Part shown: positions 1-5,055 of the stretch, piece by piece
How the letters are laid out: every line of letters begins with the position of its first letter
Position numbering within the stretch: the stretch's first letter is position 1
Source: Planctomycetaceae bacterium
GTDB lineage: Bacteria; Planctomycetota; Planctomycetia; Planctomycetales; Planctomycetaceae
Direction of reading: 5' to 3'
Assembly: GCA_947479075.1 (NCBI GenBank)
Contig: CANJZR010000124.1
Coordinates: 1 to 8,943 of the forward strand
Length of the DNA stretch: 8,943 nucleotides
Notes under the pieces: generated by a model
What the model was told of the DNA's origin: nothing
Database searches by the model: none
What the model saw: the letters and a program-made list of their open reading frames with translations, nothing else
Position numbers and translations under genes: made by a program

Positions 1-326
1 CCAGACTCCACGACGAAAGTACAGTTGCCATGCTCACATTGATGGCGGTGTGGTCCGGGCTCTTGATCGTTCCCGGTGGGGGACTGCTCGTGAGGAGTGT
101 GTGACGCGTGATCGTGGTGATGCGTACAGCGGTGCGCCACTCTGCGATTCATTTCCTGATGGGAACAGCCATCAGGATAAGTCTGGGCTGCGGTACCGTG
201 ATCGCTGCCGGAGCAAACCTGCGTCTCATGGGCACAGGCACACGTGTGGGTATGGTGCCAGCAGCAACCGAAGACGCTGTGGACCAGCATCACGGCGAGC
301 ACCAATCTCTTCGCAACCCACAACAT
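1..326 (-). CDS. Secreted Cys/His-rich small protein, C-terminus outside window
   Basis: The minus strand is open from an ATG at 326 to the window edge, giving 108 complete codons without a stop; an in-frame TAA lies about a dozen codons upstream. Residues 1-20 are a basic-plus-hydrophobic export signal (MLWVAKRLVLAVMLVHSVFG) followed by CCWHHTH, so cleavage before Cys21 or Cys22 is likely; 'VFGC' is only a poor lipobox. The fragment contains 9 Cys and 17 His, including THHHDH near residue 70 and CEHGNCTFVV at 97-106, so a periplasmic or surface metal-binding role is plausible but inferred. I recall small planctomycete hypothetical proteins with a GCCWHH start and a C..HG.C.FV end, often of unknown function. 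The plus-strand frames over this region have no family features and are its antisense. The start is preceded by GGAA at about 9 nt. The downstream neighbours lie outside the window. Confidence 0.78.
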   Translation of the reverse strand, partial: MLWVAKRLVLAVMLVHSVFGCCWHHTHTCACAHETQVCSGSDHGTAAQTYPDGCSHQEMNRRVAHRCTHHHDHASHTPHEQSPTGNDQEPGPHRHQCEHGNCTFVVES

Positions 327-722
327 GGAAATGCATTCCAGAATACGAGCGACCACCGGTTAACCGGTACTCACTGTGTACCACATCGATATGATCGACT
401 CAATAGGACATCTGCCTTCAGGCCCAATGCCGATGCGGCCACACGCCCGGTCCACTTGTGATCAGGTTATCGGTTGATGTATCGAGTCCGGCTGCCCTGA
501 CTGTTAAACCTTAACGAATCTATCGATTGTTTGCGTGATGGCATGCGAACCGGTGGGAGACCCGCAGAGCAGGGGATTCCCGTGCGAGGAACCACTGTGG
601 GGTGACATGACGGGTGCGATTGACCGATACCCCTAACTGACATTCCGCGGGAGCGTCGAGTACCAGGGGCGGAGCCTTCCCTCCTCCCCCGACGTTGTCC
701 CGGAATTCGAGTGGGGGGCGCG
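327..722. other. Divergent intergenic region, no gene seen
   Basis: This 396-bp spacer separates the minus-strand Cys/His-rich gene from the plus-strand 75-aa gene and xer, so it should hold promoters in both directions. It contains the 14-bp palindrome at 355-368 and a short dyad, GTTAA-acc-TTAAC, at 503-515 in an AT-richer patch. The reading frames across it lack an RBS, family motifs or plausible composition, and I call none of them. No clear sigma70 promoter toward the plus-strand genes could be picked by eye. Confidence 0.5.
355..368. promoter_or_regulatory. Perfect 14-bp palindrome, possible operator
   Basis: ACCGGTTAACCGGT reads identically on both strands. It lies 29 bp upstream of the ATG of the Cys/His-rich gene, within the divergent spacer. 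On the minus strand a weak promoter-like pair (TTGAGT, 17 nt, TACACA) lies just upstream, which would put the palindrome near the transcription start, where a repressor could act. The promoter match is poor (3 of 6 at the -10), so the regulatory role is inference. Confidence 0.3.
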
Positions 723-950
723 ATGGAACGCAGCCTGAACGTATTGGCATTGGTCAAGGACGGCGAGCGGTTTGTCTTTTTGTACGACAACCACAGCTCG
801 GCGCAGGTCCTGCAAACCCTCGGCAAGTTCGCTGCCGACCCCGAATTGTGCTTCACCTGGTACGACGCAGCTGTCCTGAGCCAGAAGGTTCGCAAGCTCC
901 AGGAAACGCTGGGAGACGAAGGCGACGAATCGTTCCGCCGTGTGGCGTGA
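723..950 (+). CDS. Small conserved-looking protein upstream of xer, function unknown
   Basis: This 75-residue cytoplasmic protein starts MERSLNVLALVKDGERFVF. ATG at 723 is preferred over the in-frame GTG at 711 because a G-rich run lies directly upstream of it and the GTG would add only MGGA. There is no signal peptide or membrane segment. The sequence suggests a compact alpha/beta fold: a beta strand (NVLALVK), a second strand (RFVFLYD), a helix (SSAQVLQTLGKFA), then FTWYDAAVLSQKVRKL as a C-terminal helix. I recall similar short proteins in planctomycetes, sometimes beside a xer gene, but know of no assigned function. It lies 72 bp before xer on the same strand, so co-transcription is likely. 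The minus-strand frame covering 467-994 is antisense to it. Confidence 0.7.
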   Translation: MERSLNVLALVKDGERFVFLYDNHSSAQVLQTLGKFAADPELCFTWYDAAVLSQKVRKLQETLGDEGDESFRRVA

Positions 951-1022
951 TGGGGCCCTTGTCCGGAGGTCTGGTCCTCGGGAGGTTGGGCCATAGACGG
1001 ATCACCGACCTTGGAGACATCG

Positions 1023-1934
1023 ATGGAATCCGTCGTTCAAGGTTTTCTGCGGTATCTGCGTATCGAACGTAACTCGTCCGAGCACACGTTGAAGTCCTAC
1101 AAGGATGACTTCAACAGCTTCGCCGATTACCTCGAGGAACGAGTCGGACCGATCGCGGAGCCCGACCAGATTACGATTCCGGTGCTGCGCGGATACGTGA
1201 CCTACCTGCACGAATGCCAGTATGCCCGCACGACGATCGCCCGCCGCTTGGCCTGCCTGCGCAGCTACTTCCGCTACACGACGCGGGAAGGGCTGACCCC
1301 GAACAACCCGGCCAAGGCCCTCCGCACTCCGCGTGTGGGGCGGAAGCTGCCGAACTTCCTGACGACCGAGGATATTGTAAAGCTGCTGGAGGCTCCGCCC
1401 GCGAATACCACAGCCGGGCTGCGGGACCGGGCGATTCTGGAGGTCATGTACTCCGCCGGTCTGCGAGTCGCTGAACTCGTCGGCGTGAATGTCGAGGACT
1501 GGGACCGCGACGCGAACATCCTGCGGATTCGCGGTAAGGGGAAGAAGGAACGCGTCACGCCCGTTGGTTCCTTCGCAGCGAAAGCCCTCAATGACTGGAT
1601 GGAGGTCCGCGTCCCCTCACCGACGGGCAAGCCGCAGGAAACTGCAGCCCTGTTCCTCAACAAGTTCGGCAAACGGCTGACCACCCGCAGTATCGGGCGG
1701 ATGTTGGAGCTGCACATCCGCACCTGCAATCTGCAGCAGCACGTCTCGCCCCACACCCTGCGGCATACCTTCGCCACCCACCTGCTCGATGGCGGGGCCG
1801 ATCTCCGCAGCGTCCAGGAACTCCTCGGTCACCAGAGCCTGACAACCACACAAATCTACACCCACGTCAGTACCCGCCGACTGCAGGAAACCTACGAGAG
1901 CGCCCACCCGCACTCCAAACGCGACGCGGGGTAG
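1023..1934 (+). CDS. xerC: Site-specific tyrosine recombinase XerC/XerD
   Basis: This 303-residue tyrosine recombinase of the XerC/XerD type would act in the cytoplasm, cutting and rejoining DNA at a dif-like site through a 3'-phosphotyrosine intermediate to resolve chromosome dimers. ATG at 1023 is chosen because GGAG lies 7 nt upstream, at 1013-1016; an in-frame TTG at 1011 would add four residues and remove that spacing. Residues 1-95 form the SAM-like core-binding domain. The catalytic domain from about residue 110 has the complete set: R148 (SAGLRVAELVG), K172 (RGKGKKER), H244 and R247 (SPHTLRHTFATH), H270 (LLGHQS) and nucleophile Y279 (IYTHVS). These positions coincide with those I recall for E. 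coli XerD. Length and completeness argue for a housekeeping recombinase rather than a phage integrase. The choice between XerC and XerD is not resolvable here; a single Xer may serve. No dif site was recognised nearby. Confidence 0.93.
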   Translation: MESVVQGFLRYLRIERNSSEHTLKSYKDDFNSFADYLEERVGPIAEPDQITIPVLRGYVTYLHECQYARTTIARRLACLRSYFRYTTREGLTPNNPAKALRTPRVGRKLPNFLTTEDIVKLLEAPPANTTAGLRDRAILEVMYSAGLRVAELVGVNVEDWDRDANILRIRGKGKKERVTPVGSFAAKALNDWMEVRVPSPTGKPQETAALFLNKFGKRLTTRSIGRMLELHIRTCNLQQHVSPHTLRHTFATHLLDGGADLRSVQELLGHQSLTTTQIYTHVSTRRLQETYESAHPHSKRDAG

Positions 1935-1955
1935 GGTGGCCGTCCTCTGGTCGAG

Positions 1956-1975
1956 CCGGAAGCGTTAGCGCCCGG
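1956..1975. repeat. REP-like hairpin repeat downstream of xer
   Basis: CCGG-aa-GCG-ttag-CGC-CCGG folds into a bulged GC-rich hairpin 22 bp after the xer stop, with an 8-bp palindrome GAGTACTC immediately following (1975-1982). I recall closely similar 'AGCCGGAAGCG(T/C)TAGCGCCCGG' elements dispersed between genes in planctomycete genomes. Only one copy is visible here, so its repetitive nature rests on recollection. There is no T-run, so it is not a standard intrinsic terminator, though it could stabilise the 3' end of the xer transcript. Confidence 0.5.
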
Positions 1976-2085
1976 AGTACTCGCTAGTCAATCACCGTTG
2001 GTTCTCGACTTCAAGCTGGACTTGGAGGAGACCGGGCCACTCATCCCGTCGGTGTTCAGACCTGCGAGTCAACAAGAGGATTCAC

Positions 2086-2115
2086 CGCAGAGGGCCGCTG
2101 GGTTACGCAGAGGGC
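2086..2115. repeat. Short direct repeat, two copies of CGCAGAGGGC
   Basis: The 10-mer occurs at 2086-2095 and again at 2106-2115, a 20-bp period. The flanking 'ttcaccgcagagg...acgcagagg' text resembles low-complexity CGCAGAGG-type intergenic repeats that I have seen described in several bacterial genomes. No function is assigned. Confidence 0.35.
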
Positions 2116-2261
2116 TGGGCGGGATGCCTCCTCGTCGTCCTTCGACGCTCCTCTGGTGTGATTGCTTTCGCCGGAGCGATTCTAACAACCCAGCATACTG
2201 GTCGTGCTCGGTGATACTCTTCACCGAGCCTGTCGGAAGCTTACTGAGGATGGGCCGTTCG

Positions 2262-2495
2262 GATCAGGCTCACGAGGCGATCGGGTAACTGCGAGTCAGA
2301 ACCTGCATCCGGCTCGACCCACTTGCTGACAGGCTCAACGCTATCACACAGGCTGCGAGAAGCGCCGAACGTGATCGAATACTTCTGCAGCCGGATCAAG
2401 CGTGACCGTTAAGTCGTACGCCCCAATACGAGAAACTGGCCTCTAATTTTGCTGGCTTCGAGTCTCTCGCCGTATTCCTCGCATCATGCTGTTGA
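2262..2495 (+). pseudogene. Decayed C-terminal fragment of an IS5-type transposase
   Basis: Three blocks in the order and approximate spacing of an IS5/IS427-type DDE transposase can be read on the plus strand. DQAHEAIG at 2262-2285 recalls the GQAHD region. LADRLNAITQAARSAE from 2322 recalls the LADRGYDAD segment that carries the second catalytic Asp. NVIEYFCSRIKRDR at 2368-2409 is followed, one frame over, by QYEKLASNFAGFESLAVFL from 2424, resembling the 'VERFFCRLK..RR.ATRYEKLA.NF' C-terminal helix with the catalytic Glu. The blocks are broken by an in-frame TAA at 2286, frameshifts near 2368 and 2412, and an apparent loss of some 30-40 residues between blocks two and three. It ends at TGA 2493-2495, 47 bp from the channel stop. 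No terminal inverted repeats were identified. It is a non-functional relic. Confidence 0.6.
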
Positions 2496-2542
2496 ATGCC
2501 AGTGCTGCATACGGGGCAGGCCAGCCGGACTCAGGCAGAAGG

Positions 2543-4063
2543 TTACTGTTCCGTGGGGCTGATGTCGGAGTATTGGAACTGAATCGCGCCACCGCCGAGT
2601 GCTTGATAGGATTCGACGACCGCTGTCAGCTGTTCCTTCTTCGTCTCGATGATCACCATCTTGGCGTCTTGCAGGTCGCGCTGGGCCAGCAGCACATCGA
2701 CGTATTGGGCACGAGCGTTCTGGAACAGCTTGGTCGCGACATCGACCGAGGCTTCCAGGGCATCCAGCTGCTGCCGCTTGATTTCGAGGCTCTTGCCGTA
2801 GTTGTCGACCTTGCTCATGCGGTTGATCACTTCGGTGAATGCGTTCAGCACGGTTCGCTGATAGTTGTACACAGCCTGCAGCTGTTCGGCATTCGCCGTG
2901 GCGTAATCGGCCTTGATTGCGTTCCGGTTGATCACTGGCGCGATCACATCGCCGGCCAGGTTGTAGATGAGTGATTCGGGAGTGGTGAACAGGTACTTGG
3001 CATCGAAGGCTGCGTATCCGACACCCGCATTGATGATCAATGAGGGATAGAAGCGAGCTCGCGCCACACTGACATCCAGGCCAGATGCCTGCAACTCGCG
3101 TTCAGCCTGTCGGATGTCCGCACGATTTCGCAATAGCTCTGACGGGACACCAGCACTCAGCGGGTGGATGTTGAGTTCAAAGAACTCCTCCGATTGGCGA
3201 TCGACCGGTTGTGGATAACGACCGGTGAGGAAGTTGATCTTGTTCTCGACTTCGATGATCTCCTGAGCGATGATCAGTTTTTCGCTCTGGTTCTTGCGAA
3301 CTTCAGCCTGGAATCGCTGGACTGCCAGTTCGGTACCACGCCCCGCTTCCTTATTGGCTTTCGAGACCTCCAGGCTCTGCTCCTGCAGGGCAATGGTTCG
3401 ATCCAGTGTCTCCAGCTTCTTGTCCAGGGCGATCAGCGTGTAGTAATTCTCACCGATCTCAGCGACCAGCCGGGTCGCAACATAGTTTCGTCCTTCAGCG
3501 GTCCCCAGATAGCGCAGGTAGGCCGAACATTGAGCGTTCCGCAGCTTCCGCCAGATGTCGATCTCCCAGGAGACGTTGGCCGCAATGAGGAATTCCGGCA
3601 TCGGATTGGGGAAGGACACACCGTTCGCCAGCAGGTTCTCTTCGACGGCACCGGCACGACTGTAAGCACTGGGCTTGTCGAGGCCCGCTCGCCCGCCAAA
3701 GAAGACAAACGGCAAATATGCACCGCGTCGCTTATAGACTTCGTTGCCAGCGATCTGGATGTCTTCGGCCAGGATCTTGAGCTCCTGGTTGTCGACGAAG
3801 GCCTGGTCGATCAGGCTCAGCAGCAGTGGGTCATTGAAGAACTCGTGGAGCTCAATGTTCCCGGTGCTTTCCGTAATGACTTCAGCATCTTCCGACTCCG
3901 CGGTGGGAGTGTTGAAGATGCTCGGAGTCTCGTTGCCGTGAGTGGCTCCACGAAGGCCCGGGATACATCCCGAAATCGTGAGAACGATGGCGGAAGCGAG
4001 AATCGCCTGGGCAACTGCTCCGGGGGCGAAGCTGCTTTTTATTGACTGAACGTGTTGATCCAT
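2543..4063 (-). CDS. RND efflux outer-membrane channel lipoprotein (TolC/OprM/NodT type)
   Basis: This 506-residue outer-membrane factor would trimerise into the channel through which the RND pump expels substrates. ATG at 4063 is preferred over ATG at 4072 because AAGGA lies about 8 nt before it, while that same motif abuts the upstream ATG with no spacing. The N-terminal hydrophobic segment ends in the lipobox ISGC (Cys33), so the mature protein should be a lipoprotein. Two OEP repeats follow, at about 74-284 (WEIDIW at 166-171, ENYYTLIALDKKLETLDR) and 307-491. The second opens with the hallmark LLRNRADIRQAERELQASG and contains VARARFYPSL and long alpha-barrel helices. The length is normal for the OprM/CusC group. 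It is the third gene of the efflux set but lies about 990 bp after the pump, beyond IS debris, so it may have its own promoter. The long plus-strand frames across it are antisense artefacts. Confidence 0.93.
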   Translation of the reverse strand: MDQHVQSIKSSFAPGAVAQAILASAIVLTISGCIPGLRGATHGNETPSIFNTPTAESEDAEVITESTGNIELHEFFNDPLLLSLIDQAFVDNQELKILAEDIQIAGNEVYKRRGAYLPFVFFGGRAGLDKPSAYSRAGAVEENLLANGVSFPNPMPEFLIAANVSWEIDIWRKLRNAQCSAYLRYLGTAEGRNYVATRLVAEIGENYYTLIALDKKLETLDRTIALQEQSLEVSKANKEAGRGTELAVQRFQAEVRKNQSEKLIIAQEIIEVENKINFLTGRYPQPVDRQSEEFFELNIHPLSAGVPSELLRNRADIRQAERELQASGLDVSVARARFYPSLIINAGVGYAAFDAKYLFTTPESLIYNLAGDVIAPVINRNAIKADYATANAEQLQAVYNYQRTVLNAFTEVINRMSKVDNYGKSLEIKRQQLDALEASVDVATKLFQNARAQYVDVLLAQRDLQDAKMVIIETKKEQLTAVVESYQALGGGAIQFQYSDISPTEQ

Positions 4064-4135
4064 GGACCTCATCCTTGAGGATTCGTGCTGCCAGCCTCCT
4101 GCCGACAGCTCTTCAATCCGTTAGAACCGGAATTC

Positions 4136-4291
4136 TCAATCAGCCTTTCCCAATCGTTCTCCGGCGAGTTCATGCCAGAGAGGTCCACCGGTCAGGTACT
4201 GGTGAAGGTCGATCTCAACCTCCACCTGATCCTGAACCAGGTGACTAAGGGCCAATGGTTTTCGAGTCCGGTTCTTAGTTGCTCTATTCAT
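4136..4291 (-). CDS. Possible 51-aa protein upstream of the channel gene
   Basis: A complete minus-strand ORF runs from ATG at 4291 to TGA at 4136-4138 and ends 72 nt before the channel start. It encodes MNRATKNRTRKPLALSHL and continues with QDQVEVEIDLHQYLTGG, then PLWHELAGERLGKAD. It has a basic N-terminus, an acidic middle, no signal peptide and no membrane helix. An in-frame stop lies ten codons upstream, so ATG 4291 is the only sensible start; AGGG about 9 nt before it is a weak RBS. It sits between the promoter-like patch at 4342-4372 and the channel gene, so it could be a leader ORF or a small partner. I do not recognise a family, and 51 codons could be open by chance. Confidence 0.35.
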   Translation of the reverse strand: MNRATKNRTRKPLALSHLVQDQVEVEIDLHQYLTGGPLWHELAGERLGKAD

Positions 4292-4314
4292 CGGAGAGGC
4301 CCTGCGGAGAGGCC
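4292..4314. repeat. Tandem-like 10-bp direct repeat
   Basis: CGGAGAGGCC occurs at 4292-4301 and 4305-4314, separated by CTG (13-bp period), immediately upstream of the 51-aa ORF on its strand. It could be a paired regulator-binding site or a replication-slippage product; nothing in the sequence decides between these. Confidence 0.35.
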
Positions 4315-4330
4315 TCGATCATGATTCACC

Positions 4331-4372
4331 GTCAAAGTTAGATTAAATAACTTGACGATACCTGGTCGGCAA
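4331..4372 (-). promoter_or_regulatory. Candidate promoter with overlapping dyad for the channel unit
   Basis: On the minus strand TTGCCG (4367-4372) and TTTAAT (4342-4347) are separated by 19 nt, matching sigma70 boxes at 4 of 6 and 5 of 6 positions, though the spacing is long. The -10 box falls in the centre of an imperfect dyad, GTCAAAGTTA (4331-4340) and TAACTTGAC (4348-4356), with one unpaired A. A repressor bound there would occlude the promoter. This is the most AT-rich stretch between pump and channel. Function is inferred by eye only. Confidence 0.3.
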
Positions 4373-4738
4373 AGGCGGTACGATCCTCCCTCCAGACCCG
4401 AGTGTCGGCGGCAATGACAAGGTGGCCGGAGCTCTCGGTCGACGGCGTTAGTTACTGCTGGACAGAGGCCGCAGTCAGGATCACTGGCGAGGCGAACACT
4501 TGTCGAAACGCACCAGAAAAAGCAGACGTGAATGGCAGTGAATCGTACTCGGAAAGACGAGAGTGTCGTCGTGGGGCAGGGCGCACCGCTGGGAGCAAGA
4601 GCTACGGGCTGAGTCAAGAAAATGAGCCAGAAGCTTCAATCGAAGTGTTCCGACACTGAGGTCTTTTACCTATCGTTTGGAATATAAGTGAATTCAGGTA
4701 CTAAGAATCTGGTGTGGTGAGATCGTGGTCTGATCTTG
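4373..4738. other. Gene-free spacer left of the ISAzo13 remnant
   Basis: No frame on either strand has a convincing start, RBS or recognisable motif; the 109-codon minus frame at 4288-4617 has an atypical composition. Small hairpins occur near 4632-4660 (CTTCaatcGAAG and AGTGTtccgACACT) but none is followed by a T-run at terminator distance. The stretch probably consists of sequence brought in or scrambled with the adjacent transposase remnant. Confidence 0.4.
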
Positions 4739-4999
4739 TCACGTTTTTGGCTTTCTCCCACCACCTCTTTTGCGAATCCGATTGTCGGCATCAGCGGACT
4801 CGCCGCTGGCGATCTCCATCATTCCTCTTTTAATGGTATTGGGAGAAATTCGGAGTGCCTGACTGACCAAGGTGATCCCTCCTCGCCCCAGTTTCAAGGC
4901 CTCTCCGGCAGCCCAATGGCGGCGCTGACGTTCGTTCATCGCCCTGGAACATGTTTCGTAACGATCACTGATGTCTCGCATAACTTCTACTTTGTTCAT
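4739..4999 (-). pseudogene. N-terminal remnant of an ISAzo13-family transposase
   Basis: The 86-codon frame begins MNKVEVMRDISDRYE and contains MNERQRRHWAAGEALKLG, RGGITLVSQALRISPNTIKR and RIRKRGGGRKPKT. These match the N-terminal DNA-binding helix-turn-helix part of ISAzo13-family transposases as I recall them ('MNERQRRLWAA.EA..LGRGGI..VA.AT.LS..TI.RG..E...RIR..GGGRK'). A full-length member is roughly 400 residues, so about 80% is missing, including the whole DDE catalytic domain. The frame ends at TGA 4739-4741; the codons just beyond (QDQT) could still be homologous, so a nonsense change followed by deletion is possible. It lies on the same strand as the efflux genes, between pump and channel, and cannot encode an active transposase. 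Confidence 0.8.
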
Positions 5000-5055
5000 T
5001 CGATCGCGGTTCCTATTGAGCGGACGAGAGATTGACCGGTCGACTTCCCAAATAC

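Larger units (their letters stand above)
1935..2261. other. Gene-free spacer between xer and the IS5 remnant
   Basis: Apart from the hairpin at 1956-1975 and the direct repeat at 2086-2115, I see nothing supportable here. The one long plus-strand frame (1998-2288) has no RBS or family motif in its N-terminal part and ends inside the decayed transposase. The xer transcript and the channel transcript converge on this region, but neither has a visible hairpin-plus-T-run terminator. Confidence 0.45.

Noticed and set aside
50..461. Overlapping plus-strand frames of 114 and 117 codons
   Set aside because: They lie antisense to the Cys/His-rich minus-strand gene, lack RBSs, and have no signal or domain pattern, whereas the minus strand has an export signal and regular Cys/His motifs.
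467..994. 175-codon minus-strand frame
   Set aside because: It overlaps the 75-aa gene in antisense, is Arg/Ser/Pro-rich as expected for a shadow of GC-rich coding DNA, and has no recognisable motif.
1935..2542. Search for a dif site or integration attachment site next to xer
   Set aside because: No 28-bp dif-like arrangement with two 11-bp arms was seen, and no flanking direct repeats suggest an integrated element; xer looks like a housekeeping gene.
3164..4045. 293-codon plus-strand frame
   Set aside because: It is the antisense of the outer-membrane channel gene, which has lipobox and OEP motifs; long antisense frames are expected from its codon bias.
4632..4672. Small hairpins as an intrinsic terminator
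   Set aside because: Stems are only 4-5 bp and the nearest T-run (GTCTTTT) does not follow a stem directly on either strand.
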